Of a stretch of 64,000 nucleotides of DNA, positions 31,857 through 40,611 are shown piece by piece. A model generated the notes under the pieces. The model made no database searches. It saw only the letters and a list, made by a program, of their open reading frames with translations, and was not told where the DNA came from. The translations under genes were made by a program, and so were the position numbers. How positions within the stretch are numbered: the first letter of the stretch is position 1; each line of letters opens with the position of its first letter. Origin of the DNA: Chryseobacterium indologenes (GTDB taxonomy: Bacteria > Bacteroidota > Bacteroidia > Flavobacteriales > Weeksellaceae); assembly GCF_002025665.1 (NCBI RefSeq), contig NZ_CP018786.1, positions 4,278,001-4,342,000 of the forward strand. The letters run 5' to 3'.

Positions 31857-33827
31857 TTATTTTTTAATAATTTTCAAGGACTGTGATCCTTTTTCTGTAT
31901 TTACTTTTACAATATAAACACCTGAAGCGGCACTTCTCATGTCTACAGAACCTTTTTCAGCATTCATTGTTTCGCTAAGAATTCTCTGGCCTGAAACATT
32001 ATACACTTCAACATCTTTAATCCTTGTATCATTATTGATATAAAGGAAATCTGTAACAGGGTTTGGATAAGCACTCACCGTATTTTTTTTCGCAGCTTCA
32101 TTCACAGCTAATACAGCTGCTGTAAATTCAAAGCTTCCAAGATCCGGTGTTAAAGCATTTCTTATATTACCATCTGCATCCAGAGTTACTTCAACGACAG
32201 GAGTTCCTTTGTTATCAAGAACCGCATTTCCTGTGGCAGATAAATGGAAATCAGTAGCTGATACAAATACTGGCAGAACATTCAGAGAGTTTACATTTCC
32301 TCCGAATCCCGCCTGGATATCTGCAAGTGTAGCTTTTGCAAGACCTCCAATATAGCCAAGATTAGTTCCTGAAGAATAGAAATTATTAAAATTAATAGTA
32401 GAGAAAACCCCGCTGGCGGCTCCTGCATAAATAGTATATCTTTCTCCTGCCTGGGTCTGGGTATTCACAAAAAGATTATTTCTTACATCAATTCCTCCCA
32501 AACCGGTTACTCCACTTGTGATATTTAAAGCAGACGGTCTTCCTGCAACAGTCTGGCTTACATCCATCACAACAGTATTATAATAAAGTTTATATCCTCC
32601 TCCTGCAGCAATCACAATTCCGTTTCCATTGTCATTCACACCTCCGGTGGTTGCATATCCATAACCGGCTACACCGCTCACGATATTATTGGCAACTAAG
32701 GTATTCGAAGTAAGGCTAGTTGTTGAAAGATATATTCCCTGTGCTCCATATCCGGATGTATTTGTATTTTTGATCCCGGTTATTTTATTATTGGTAATAG
32801 TCATTCCGGTTGTTAACGTACCTCCCGCATATATACCAGCAAAAAGAGTCCCTGTTCCACTGGAATTAAAATTGGAGATTGTATTTCCTCTTACAATAAT
32901 ATTGGCTGCAGCAGAGGCACCTGTACTCCCTGAGGTAATCGTTATTCCAGAAGCTCCTCCCGCACCAGTTCCGGTATACCCAAGATTGGTAATGGTATTT
33001 GAAATAATTGAAGAATTGACTGTTGCTGTGGCAAACCAGATTCCTCTTTTAATTTCAGCATTGGTCGTTTCAAAGTTACCTAACGTGTTATTACTTACTG
33101 TTACTCCATCTGCACCCTGAACATAAATTCCTCCAAGACGGTTGGCATCTGCTCCCGAAGCACTTATATCATTACCCGTAACCAATGTATTAGCTCCGTT
33201 ACCAGCAGCTGTAGCAGCAAATAAATAGATTCCCATATAAGCTTTCTTCACAGCATTATTCTGAATAGTAACATTGTTAAAGAAGCCTCCCGTAGGTGTT
33301 GCTGCTCCGTCATACATTACCAAAGCTGACGAATTATTCATTCCGTTGATAATATTAAGGTTTTTAACCATAATATTCGTATTAGCGGCAGCTGCAGAAG
33401 CTGCAATAAAGGTAAGTACCTGCGGTGCTATAATAGAAGTATTGGTAAGAGTAAGATCTCTTGTCGTTCCTGAAGCTGCATTGCTTCCATCCAGGGTAAT
33501 ATTACTCCCCAGTATTCTTACTAAGGGAGCACTGGCAATATCACCGGAAATAGCAGCCGTAACTCCTATAGCGGGTTTTATGACAACAGAAGTATAGCTT
33601 GCCGCTCCACCACTGGCATTCAGACTTGCGGTGGCTGTCTCTGTTGTGTTCGCTGTGATACTGATTGTAATGGCTCCCTGGTGTGTTCCCGCATTAATAG
33701 CATCGAATGCTCCTTTTAATGTGGTATAGGTTCCTGTAGCTGTTCCTGCCGTGGCAGAAATATTCACTTGTGAATAAAAATTTGATGAAACCAAAATTGC
33801 CATCAAACAAAATAGAATTTTTCTCAT
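31857..33827 (-). CDS. Beta-helix repeat surface protein with T9SS sorting domain (656 aa)
   Basis: After a signal peptide (ILFCLMAILVSSNFYSQ) the chain has many repeats of the type NTIVRGNTISNFN or GNDISASGAD, the Asn/Gly-rich turns of a right-handed parallel beta-helix (about residues 100-510). The C-terminal 75 residues (AYPNPVTDFLYINNDTRIKD to SLKIIKK) are a classic type A T9SS sorting domain with YPNP. It should be exported and surface-attached, possibly binding a polysaccharide. The coding strand is Ala/Thr/Gly-rich, which produces long spurious frames on the other strand (32689-33597). Confidence 0.88.
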   Translation of the reverse strand: MRKILFCLMAILVSSNFYSQVNISATAGTATGTYTTLKGAFDAINAGTHQGAITISITANTTETATASLNASGGAASYTSVVIKPAIGVTAAISGDIASAPLVRILGSNITLDGSNAASGTTRDLTLTNTSIIAPQVLTFIAASAAAANTNIMVKNLNIINGMNNSSALVMYDGAATPTGGFFNNVTIQNNAVKKAYMGIYLFAATAAGNGANTLVTGNDISASGADANRLGGIYVQGADGVTVSNNTLGNFETTNAEIKRGIWFATATVNSSIISNTITNLGYTGTGAGGASGITITSGSTGASAAANIIVRGNTISNFNSSGTGTLFAGIYAGGTLTTGMTITNNKITGIKNTNTSGYGAQGIYLSTTSLTSNTLVANNIVSGVAGYGYATTGGVNDNGNGIVIAAGGGYKLYYNTVVMDVSQTVAGRPSALNITSGVTGLGGIDVRNNLFVNTQTQAGERYTIYAGAASGVFSTINFNNFYSSGTNLGYIGGLAKATLADIQAGFGGNVNSLNVLPVFVSATDFHLSATGNAVLDNKGTPVVEVTLDADGNIRNALTPDLGSFEFTAAVLAVNEAAKKNTVSAYPNPVTDFLYINNDTRIKDVEVYNVSGQRILSETMNAEKGSVDMRSAASGVYIVKVNTEKGSQSLKIIKK

Positions 33828-33994
33828 GACATTAATTTTTATTATACTAAATATAAAAAATAATTATCAATAAAATTCAATAAACATTGATAATAAAATA
33901 AATATATTAATAAAAATTTAAACATAATATCATAAAATACTTCAAATAACCTAACACAGACAAAACACGATACCACATGTTAATTTATAAAATA

Positions 33995-34021
33995 TTGTTT
34001 TTTCAGAATTTCGTAAATTTG
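33995..34021 (+). promoter_or_regulatory. dusB promoter
   Basis: TTG (33995-33997) and TAAATTTG (34014-34021) are spaced by 16 bases; the -7 box lies 4 bases before the ATG at 34026. Confidence 0.5.
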
Positions 34022-34025
34022 CACC

Positions 34026-35021
34026 ATGATAAAAATAGGCAACATAGAACTGCCGGAATTTCCACTTTTGCTGGCTCCGATGGAAGACGTAAGTGATCCT
34101 CCGTTCAGACGTTTGTGTAAAATGCATGGTGCAGATTTAATGTATTCGGAATTTATTTCTTCCGAAGGATTGATTCGTGACGCTATCAAGAGTCGTAAAA
34201 AGCTGGATATTTTCGATTATGAAAGACCCGTTGGGATACAGATTTTTGGTGGTGACGAAGAAGCTATGGCTATGTCTGCAAGAATTGTTGAAACGGTAAA
34301 TCCGGATCTGGTAGATATTAATTTTGGATGTCCTGTAAAAAAAGTTGTCTGCAAAGGAGCAGGAGCTGGTGTCCTGAAAGATATCGACCTTATGGTACGT
34401 CTTACAAAAGCTGTTGTAAGTTCTACTCATCTTCCTGTTACGGTAAAGACCCGTTTAGGATGGGACAGCACCAGTATTAATATTGATGAAGTAGCAGAGC
34501 GTCTGCAGGAAACAGGAATTAAAGCTCTTACGATACACGCAAGAACCCGTGCTCAGATGTATAAGGGTGAAGCAGACTGGGAACATATTTCAAGAATTAA
34601 ACAAAATCCTAATATTGAAATTCCAATTTTTGGAAATGGTGATATAGATTCTGCTGAAAAAGCATTAGAGTATAAACAAAAGTATGCATGTGACGGTATT
34701 ATGATCGGACGTGCTGCCATTGGATATCCATGGATCTTTAATGAAATCAAACATTTCTTTGCAACAGGAGAGCATTTACCTGAACCGACCATTTCAGACC
34801 GATTACTGGCTGTTCGTCAGCATGCAGAATGGAGTGCAGAATGGAAAGGAGAAAGATTAGGTTTAGTTGAAATGAGACAACATTACAGCAACTATTTCCG
34901 AGGAATTCCTCATTTCAAGGAGTTCAGAAAAAAATTCCTGGAAGTGTTCACTATGGAAGAAATGAATAGCTTGATTAAAGAAACCCAACAGTTCTACGAA
35001 GAATATCAGGCACAACTATAA
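34026..35021 (+). CDS. dusB: tRNA-dihydrouridine synthase
   Basis: Dus enzymes reduce uridine to dihydrouridine in tRNA D-loops using FMN and NADPH. The 331-residue protein has LLAPMEDVSDPPFRRLC at the N-terminus, INFGCPVKKVVCKGAGAGVL with the catalytic Cys (about residue 101-109), HARTRAQMYKGEADWEHI and IPIFGNGDIDSAEKAL with the phosphate-binding loop. The C-terminal helical domain is present. It matches the DusB subgroup best. It is monocistronic, ending at a bidirectional terminator. Confidence 0.93.
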   Translation: MIKIGNIELPEFPLLLAPMEDVSDPPFRRLCKMHGADLMYSEFISSEGLIRDAIKSRKKLDIFDYERPVGIQIFGGDEEAMAMSARIVETVNPDLVDINFGCPVKKVVCKGAGAGVLKDIDLMVRLTKAVVSSTHLPVTVKTRLGWDSTSINIDEVAERLQETGIKALTIHARTRAQMYKGEADWEHISRIKQNPNIEIPIFGNGDIDSAEKALEYKQKYACDGIMIGRAAIGYPWIFNEIKHFFATGEHLPEPTISDRLLAVRQHAEWSAEWKGERLGLVEMRQHYSNYFRGIPHFKEFRKKFLEVFTMEEMNSLIKETQQFYEEYQAQL

Positions 35022-35025
35022 AAAT

Positions 35026-35054
35026 AAAAACCATCAGCAAAACTGATGGTTTTT
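35026..35054. terminator. Bidirectional terminator between dusB and deoC
   Basis: AAAACCATCAG (35027-35037) pairs with CTGATGGTTTT (35043-35053) over CAAAA, with T-runs on both sides. Confidence 0.85.
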
Positions 35055-35071
35055 TATATTGAGAATCTAAT

Positions 35072-35815
35072 TTAATATCCTTCTGATGAAGATTCGTTTT
35101 TAATTAATCCCAAAGCTGAAGAGGTTCCAATTCTTTTAACTCCCATTTTGATCATTTTTTCAGCATCTTCGGGAGTTCTCACTCCACCTGCTGCTTTTAC
35201 AGGAAGTTTCCCAGCATTGCTGAGCATAATTGTTATTCCTTCAAAGGTTGCTCCATTAGCTTTTCCTTCAGCAGTCTGATAAAATCCTGTAGATGATTTG
35301 ACAAAAATTTTCGACAACTCATTTTCAGAGAAATTCTCTTCTGCCCAGGTAGAAATCTTTTTAGTAAGATCTGCAATTTGTTCATCCGTTAATGCTGCAA
35401 TTTCAATAATCCATTTTGCAACTCTATGATGCTCAAGAGATAATTCGGTACATTTTACAAATTCTTCTCTTACCAGTTCTATATTCCCCTGTAGATAAGC
35501 AGTATAATTAATCACAAAATCTAATTCATCTGCTCCGTCTTCTATTGCTTTTGAAGCTTCTGCAAGTTTTTCATCAATAGAGTACGTTCCTTCGTGGAAA
35601 CCTATCACAGTTCCTACTACAACATTCGAATTTCTTTCCTGAATAAATTTTTTGATCTCAGATACATAATCCGGTCGAATCATCACGGCAAAAATACCAT
35701 TGTCTATTGCTTCCTGAGCAAGTTCTTTATCTTTTTGAAGTGTTTCTTCGTGGGAAATACCTGACTGTTCCGGAGTTTTCAGGTAAGTTGAATCCAAATA
35801 TTGGGCTATGTTCAT
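35072..35815 (-). CDS. deoC: Deoxyribose-phosphate aldolase
   Basis: DeoC splits 2-deoxyribose-5-phosphate into glyceraldehyde-3-phosphate and acetaldehyde in deoxynucleoside salvage. The 247-residue protein has DELDFVINYTAYL, the Schiff-base lysine in FVKSSTGFY (about residue 165) and the second conserved lysine in VKAAGGVRTPEDAEK (about 200). It is 4 bases downstream of an Lrp-family gene, so both are probably on one transcript. Confidence 0.95.
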   Translation of the reverse strand: MNIAQYLDSTYLKTPEQSGISHEETLQKDKELAQEAIDNGIFAVMIRPDYVSEIKKFIQERNSNVVVGTVIGFHEGTYSIDEKLAEASKAIEDGADELDFVINYTAYLQGNIELVREEFVKCTELSLEHHRVAKWIIEIAALTDEQIADLTKKISTWAEENFSENELSKIFVKSSTGFYQTAEGKANGATFEGITIMLSNAGKLPVKAAGGVRTPEDAEKMIKMGVKRIGTSSALGLIKNESSSEGY

Positions 35816-35819
35816 ATTG

Positions 35820-36290
35820 TTATACTTTCAATTGTCTGTAAATACCTTGTTCTAAAGATATAAAAGTTTCTGTTCTTGTTACTCCCTTCAGCTTTTGAAG
35901 CTTACTAAGAATCTGCATTAAATGATCATTGTCTTTACAAAGAACTTTCAGGAAAATAGTATAATTTCCTGTAGTATAGTGGGCCTCCACTACTTCATTG
36001 ATATCATGCAAAGACTTTACCACTTCCGGATAATGGCTTGGCTGATCCAGAAATACCCCGATGTAGGAAATCACTTTATATCCAATTTTCTTAGGGTTAA
36101 GAAATGATATTGAATTTTCAATAACTCCTGCATGTTCGAGTTTTTTGATTCTTTGATGCACCGCCGTTGTGGAAATTCCAACATTTTTTGAAATGTGGGC
36201 TAAAGAAGTTTTAGCATTGTCCATCAACATGTAGATGATTTCTTTGTCAATAGAATCTAAATGGTAGCTTGTGTTGCTCGAATTTTTCAT
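35820..36290 (-). CDS. Lrp/AsnC family transcriptional regulator
   Basis: This 156-residue protein has the AsnC-type N-terminal HTH (DSIDKEIIYMLMDNAKTSL, then IGISTTAVHQRIKKLEHAG) at about residues 12-60. The C-terminal RAM/Lrp ligand-binding domain contains ISYIGVFLD and VVEAHYTTGNYTIFLKV. It lies 27 bases downstream of an EEP-fold gene and 4 upstream of deoC. Lrp members respond to amino acids, but the ligand here is unknown. Co-location with deoC does not show that it regulates it. Confidence 0.92.
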   Translation of the reverse strand: MKNSSNTSYHLDSIDKEIIYMLMDNAKTSLAHISKNVGISTTAVHQRIKKLEHAGVIENSISFLNPKKIGYKVISYIGVFLDQPSHYPEVVKSLHDINEVVEAHYTTGNYTIFLKVLCKDNDHLMQILSKLQKLKGVTRTETFISLEQGIYRQLKV

Positions 36291-36317
36291 TTTCTACTTT
36301 TTTATTATTTATGTTTT

Positions 36318-37253
36318 TTAATGTAAATTTTTAAATTTTACAAAAACCGGAAAGTGATCGCTATATCCTCCTAAATACCGTGTACCAGCATATGTTCGGA
36401 AAGGCCGTCCTTCAAAATTTCTGGTTCTGCTGCGGATTTTTTCAGAATTAAATATATGGGCATCCTGAAAAGCCAGCGTCTTATTATCAAGCAAAGATCT
36501 TGACATAATGATCTGATCATACAGCAATCCAGATTTATAATGAAAAGTAGAATAATTTCTTGTAGAAAACAATTGTTGAAAAGGGTTCATTAAAACCTTC
36601 TCATGGTCATTGTCATAGAGAATCTGTACTAAATTTTCATCATCCGGGTTTTCGTTAAAATCACCACACAATATAACATGCTCTTTATCAGCATTTATAA
36701 TTTTCATAATCCGTTGCCGTACTTCATTCAATATAAAGGCTCTTTTAGGTTTATTGATATCTTTTTCGCGCTTAGAGGGAAGATGGGCGATAAAGACATT
36801 AATAATTTCCCCTTTATATTTAATTTTTGAAAAAAGTACGTCTCGGGTTGTGTCGTAATTTTCTGTGTTTTTATTTACTATTTCAAAAAAGAAAGTAATG
36901 GTTTCCGAATCTATTACCTCTACTTTATTTTTATCATATAACATGGCTACATCCACTTTTCTTTCGTCCATAGAATTGTAATGTACAATTCCGTATTCCG
37001 AATTAAAGGGCTCCATTTCTACTAGATCTTCCAAAACTTTCCTTCCGGAAACTTCAGATAATCCTATTACAAATGGTAATACTTCATTATCCTCCTTCAT
37101 CAACTGAAATACATGAGAGATTTTGAAAAGTTTATTTCTATATCTCTTTTCATCCCAATTCCTTAATCCTGACCGGGTAGGATCTAATTTGTGGACAGGT
37201 TTCGGATCGGGTAAAAATAAATTTTCAACATTATAAAAAGAGAACAGCTCCAT
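36318..37253 (-). CDS. Endonuclease/exonuclease/phosphatase family hydrolase
   Basis: This 311-residue EEP-fold protein shows FYNVENLF at the N-terminus, a potential metal-binding Glu in VIGLSEVSG, VFIAHLPSKREKD, CGDFNENPDDENL (the GDFN motif, about residues 197-200) and the C-terminal GGYSDHFPVFVKF with the catalytic SDHxP motif. It has no signal peptide, so it is probably cytosolic. Substrate (nucleic acid or phosphoester) is unknown. Upstream is a 380-base A+T-rich gap. Confidence 0.9.
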   Translation of the reverse strand: MELFSFYNVENLFLPDPKPVHKLDPTRSGLRNWDEKRYRNKLFKISHVFQLMKEDNEVLPFVIGLSEVSGRKVLEDLVEMEPFNSEYGIVHYNSMDERKVDVAMLYDKNKVEVIDSETITFFFEIVNKNTENYDTTRDVLFSKIKYKGEIINVFIAHLPSKREKDINKPKRAFILNEVRQRIMKIINADKEHVILCGDFNENPDDENLVQILYDNDHEKVLMNPFQQLFSTRNYSTFHYKSGLLYDQIIMSRSLLDNKTLAFQDAHIFNSEKIRSRTRNFEGRPFRTYAGTRYLGGYSDHFPVFVKFKNLH

Positions 37254-37634
37254 CTACACTAATTTCTATACTTTTAATTTATTATGTCCTTTTTACTTTA
37301 AGATGTAAATTTATTATTTTTTTTCAAATTTTCGTGATTTACCTATAAAACAGTAAATCAATTTCCAATAAAAAACAATTCAAATATAGTAAAAAATACT
37401 AATGAAATAAGTCATTGTGAATTAATTTTTCAACCATCCCGCAGTTTCGATATATTAATCAAAATTGAGACAATATACAAAATATGGAATAATAGAAATA
37501 AATTTTCAATTTAAAATCAGAAACATTAATATTTTTCACACTTATTAAAATTACAACAAATATTATTCCATTTATCTATAATAAATGGAATTAAATATTG
37601 AAGCAAAAATTAGATCATTTCTGACAATTTTCGT
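37254..37634. other. A+T-rich intergenic region with a hairpin
   Basis: No gene was found in these 381 bases. The only structure I see is a perfect 11-base inverted repeat, ATTCCATTTAT (37565-37575) and ATAAATGGAAT (37581-37591), 44 bases after the trmD stop. It lacks a T-run, so it is not a standard terminator. Confidence 0.5.
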
Positions 37635-38306
37635 TTACAGTAAATCGGGGCGTTTTTCTTTTGTAATTCTTACAGCTTCATCATGACGCCATTCTTCAAT
37701 TTTTCCGAAATTTCCACTCAATAGGATTTTAGGGACATCCAGACCTTTATAACTTTCAGGTCTAGTATAAATGGGTGGTGAAAGAAGATCATCCTGAAAA
37801 CTGTCTGTTAAGGCGCTTTGTTCATCATTCAAAACTCCGGGAAGCAATCTGATAATTGAGTCTGCCAAAACACAGGCAGCCAATTCTCCTCCTGTAAGAA
37901 CGTAATCTCCAATTGAAATTTCTTTGGTGATATGAAGATCTCTTACCCTTTGGTCTATTCCTTTGTAATGCCCGCAAAGAAAAATTAAATTATCTTTGAT
38001 AGACAATGAATTGGCTATTTTTTGGTTTAAAGTTATCCCATCCGGAGTCAGATAGATCACTTCATCATAATTTCTTTGAGATTTAAGCTCCGATATACAT
38101 TTATCCAATGGCTCAACCATCATTACCATTCCTGCTCCGCCTCCGTAAGGCTCATCATCAATTTGTCTGTGCTTATTGATTGCCCAGTCTCTCAGATGAT
38201 GAAAATGTACTTCTACCAGCCCTTTATCCATTGCTCTTTTCAAAATAGAAGTCTGGAACGGACTCTCCATCAATTCCGGAAGTACGCTTATTATGTCAAT
38301 TCTCAT
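37635..38306 (-). CDS. trmD: tRNA (guanine-37-N1)-methyltransferase
   Basis: TrmD methylates G37 in tRNAs with G36 and prevents frameshifting. The 223-residue SPOUT enzyme shows the start MRIDIISVLPELMESPFQTS, GAGMVMMVEPLDKCI, the trefoil-knot segment FLCGHYKGIDQRV, and EISIGDYVLTGGELAACVLA. Its first four bases overlap the end of the upstream NADH dehydrogenase gene (38303-38306), which suggests coupled translation. Usually trmD is with rpsP/rimM; here it is not. Confidence 0.95.
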   Translation of the reverse strand: MRIDIISVLPELMESPFQTSILKRAMDKGLVEVHFHHLRDWAINKHRQIDDEPYGGGAGMVMMVEPLDKCISELKSQRNYDEVIYLTPDGITLNQKIANSLSIKDNLIFLCGHYKGIDQRVRDLHITKEISIGDYVLTGGELAACVLADSIIRLLPGVLNDEQSALTDSFQDDLLSPPIYTRPESYKGLDVPKILLSGNFGKIEEWRHDEAVRITKEKRPDLL

Positions 38307-39565
38307 TGTAATGTTCCGTTTTTCTTAGTAGGTATAATAATTAATCTTAAAGAAGAATCTTTGTTGATATAGCTCCACATCCAGTTGAAGAATATGGCCA
38401 GCTTATTTCGAACGCTCAAAATTAGCATTAAATGGAGAAACATCCAGAAATACCATGCCAGAAATCCCTGAAATTTTATAAACGGCAGATCTACAACCGC
38501 TCTGTGCTTCCCAATAGTCGCTAATGAGCCTTTATCATCATATTCATATTCTTTCCATTCTTCATGGCTTTTCTTTAATAGATTTTTACCTAAATTTTTT
38601 GCCTGATTAATGGCTACATTGGCTACCTGAGGATGTCCCTGTGGATATTTAGGGGTTTCCATATAGGCAATATCCCCGATAGCATAAATATTATCGTAAC
38701 CTTTTATTTTATTATATCGATCTACAATATATCTGTTTCTTACTAATTTTTCTTCCGGAAAACCTCCTACAACATTTCCTGTAACTCCGGCTGCCCAGAT
38801 CACATTATTGGATGGAATTTCTTTTCCACTTTTCAAATGAACTTTATCTCCGTCATAATCCGTTACCACTTCCCCACTCATAAAAGTGACTCCTAAGTCT
38901 TTAAGATATTTCTCAGATTTATCCTGTGCTTCGCTACTCATTACAGCCAATGGCTTCTCGGTAGAACTTACCAGAATAATCTTCAGATGATCAAAGTTCA
39001 TATAAGGATAATCTCTTGGAAGGATGTCTTTTTTCATTTCAGCAAAAGCTCCTGCCAGTTCTACTCCTGTAGGACCGCTTCCAACGATAACAATATTCCA
39101 GTTTCCGTCATCGCTTCGGCTTTTTTCAATAATCAGTTTTTCAAAGGTCATCAAAACATGATTTCTGATACTGATGGCTTCCTGGGTATTTTTCATTCCG
39201 AAAGCTTTTCCTTCCAATTCTTTGTTTCCGAAAAAATTAGTTTTACAGCCCGTTGCAATGATGAGTTTATCATAGGTAAATTCTGCTTCGTCTGTAATAA
39301 CTTTATGATTGGCAGGATCTATTTCTTTGACTTCCGTCATACGGAACTGTGTGTTTCTGGACTGCTGAAAAATCTTTCTGAAGGGAAAGGAAATGTTGGA
39401 AGGTTCTATCCTCCCTGAGGCTACCTGATAAAAAAGCGGCTGAAACATATGGTGGTTCATCCGATCCAGAACAATGACCTTTTTGTTCTTGTTATTCAAT
39501 GTTTTTGCAAGCTGCAGCCCCGCAAATCCTCCTCCAATAATGATGATTTTTTCGCGTGTTTCCAT
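38303..39565 (-). CDS. Type II NADH:quinone dehydrogenase-like oxidoreductase
   Basis: The start at ATG 39565 places METREKIIIIGGGFAGLQLA, the FAD-binding motif, at the N-terminus; a TTG nine bases upstream is less likely. The second dinucleotide site is IVIVGSGPTGVELAGAF (about residue 160), and IYAIGDIAYM is the conserved flavin-contact segment. A hydrophobic C-terminus (about 375-410) attaches the enzyme to the inner membrane. The length of 420 residues fits NDH-2. It overlaps trmD by 4 bases. A minus-strand TAnnTTTG box (39572-39579) lies close before the start. Confidence 0.9.
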   Translation of the reverse strand: METREKIIIIGGGFAGLQLAKTLNNKNKKVIVLDRMNHHMFQPLFYQVASGRIEPSNISFPFRKIFQQSRNTQFRMTEVKEIDPANHKVITDEAEFTYDKLIIATGCKTNFFGNKELEGKAFGMKNTQEAISIRNHVLMTFEKLIIEKSRSDDGNWNIVIVGSGPTGVELAGAFAEMKKDILPRDYPYMNFDHLKIILVSSTEKPLAVMSSEAQDKSEKYLKDLGVTFMSGEVVTDYDGDKVHLKSGKEIPSNNVIWAAGVTGNVVGGFPEEKLVRNRYIVDRYNKIKGYDNIYAIGDIAYMETPKYPQGHPQVANVAINQAKNLGKNLLKKSHEEWKEYEYDDKGSLATIGKHRAVVDLPFIKFQGFLAWYFWMFLHLMLILSVRNKLAIFFNWMWSYINKDSSLRLIIIPTKKNGTLQ

Positions 39566-39571
39566 AATACA

Positions 39572-39579
39572 CAAATTTA
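39572..39579 (-). promoter_or_regulatory. -7 box for NDH-2/trmD
   Basis: Read on the minus strand, TAAATTTG ends 6 bases upstream of ATG 39565, implying a very short 5' UTR or a leaderless transcript. Confidence 0.5.
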
Positions 39580-39614
39580 CTGATTTTATTTTAGCATTTA
39601 GCAGTGAAAAAAGT

Positions 39615-39622
39615 TAGTTTTG
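39615..39622 (+). promoter_or_regulatory. -7 box for the GH25 gene
   Basis: TAGTTTTG fits TAnnTTTG and lies 9 bases before the ATG at 39632. It supports the ATG rather than the TTG inside this box as the start. Confidence 0.45.
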
Positions 39623-39631
39623 CAAAACTTT

Positions 39632-40495
39632 ATGACACCAAAAAAGTACACCAAAAAAACTGCCAAACAGGTCCATAAATCGAGACGGAAGAAGTATTTT
39701 TTCCGAAGATGGGTGATATTGGCTATTTTAACGATCGCATTGGTAGGAACAGGGCTTTATTTAAGACAGTCTATCAGTTATTACTATGCCTTGTACTTTA
39801 ATAAATTTAAGCATAAAAAGCTTCATAACAGTGAAAAAGAAGCAGCAAGAATTCAGAGAATATTAGCCAGCAACCTTGATAAAACCTATGGCTTTGATGT
39901 TTCTCATTATCAAAACCGGGAAGATATCAAATGGGACAGTCTCAGCATCGGAAATAAAACGATTCCGCTAGAATTTGTTGTCATGCGTGCAACAATGGGA
40001 AACCGAAGTGCCGATAAACATTTTGACGAATTCTGGGAAAGTGCTAAAAAACATGATCTTATCCGTGGTGCCTACCATTTTTACAGAGCCGATGAAGATC
40101 CTGTAATCCAGGCTAATAATTTTTTAGAGAATGTAAAACTTGAAAGCGGAGATCTTCCCCCGATTCTCGATATTGAAAAAATCCCAAAGCGCAAAACCAA
40201 TAAAAAGCTCATTGAAGATCTGAAAGTATGGTGTAAAATTGTAGAAGATGCTTATGGTGAAAAGCCGATTATCTACACCTACTATCATTATTATAAAGAT
40301 TTTCTGAAAGGCGAGTTTGAAGGTTATCCTTTATGGCTGGCCAATTACAATGATGTTCCGTCTCCTTCGCCGGATGATGAGTGGGATTTCTGGCAGTTTA
40401 CAGAAAACGGAATTGTTCATGGTATCAACGCTAAAGTGGATCTTGATATTTACAATGGTAATTCGTGGTCTTTGAAAAGACTGACACTGGATTAA
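39632..40495 (+). CDS. GH25 family lysozyme-like muramidase, membrane-anchored
   Basis: I start at ATG 39632 (287 aa). The N-terminus is very basic (PKKYTKKTAKQVHKSRRKK) and followed by one transmembrane segment (about 28-48), so it is anchored in the inner membrane facing the periplasm. The GH25 domain has YGFDVSHYQNREDIKWDSL, FVVMRATMGN, GAYHFYRADEDP and the catalytic DxE in LPPILDIEKI (about residue 180-188). WDFWQFTENG and VDLDIYNG close the domain. It would cleave peptidoglycan. Confidence 0.92.
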   Translation: MTPKKYTKKTAKQVHKSRRKKYFFRRWVILAILTIALVGTGLYLRQSISYYYALYFNKFKHKKLHNSEKEAARIQRILASNLDKTYGFDVSHYQNREDIKWDSLSIGNKTIPLEFVVMRATMGNRSADKHFDEFWESAKKHDLIRGAYHFYRADEDPVIQANNFLENVKLESGDLPPILDIEKIPKRKTNKKLIEDLKVWCKIVEDAYGEKPIIYTYYHYYKDFLKGEFEGYPLWLANYNDVPSPSPDDEWDFWQFTENGIVHGINAKVDLDIYNGNSWSLKRLTLD

Positions 40496-40503
40496 AAAAT
40501 GAA

Positions 40504-40606
40504 AGGAAGCTAGAAGCAGGAAGCTGGGAGTTGATAAAATTTCATTGATCCCGCTTTCAACATTACCTGACTGATATAACTTCCATTTCCCTACTTCCAT
40601 CCAGCC
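40504..40606. repeat. Self-complementary GGAAG-rich repeat
   Basis: The left arm AGGAAGCTAGAAGCAGGAAG (40504-40523) is complementary to the right arm CTTCCATTTCCCTACTTCCA (about 40580-40600). It is related to the element at 2188-2278 and lies between the convergent GH25 and hydrolase genes. Confidence 0.6.
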
Positions 40607-40611
40607 TTTAT

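Noticed and set aside
32689..33597. Two long plus-strand frames opposite the beta-helix gene
   Set aside because: They are antisense to a repetitive Ala/Thr/Gly-rich coding sequence; the Val/Ile/Pro-rich composition is the mirror of that repeat and shows no protein family features.
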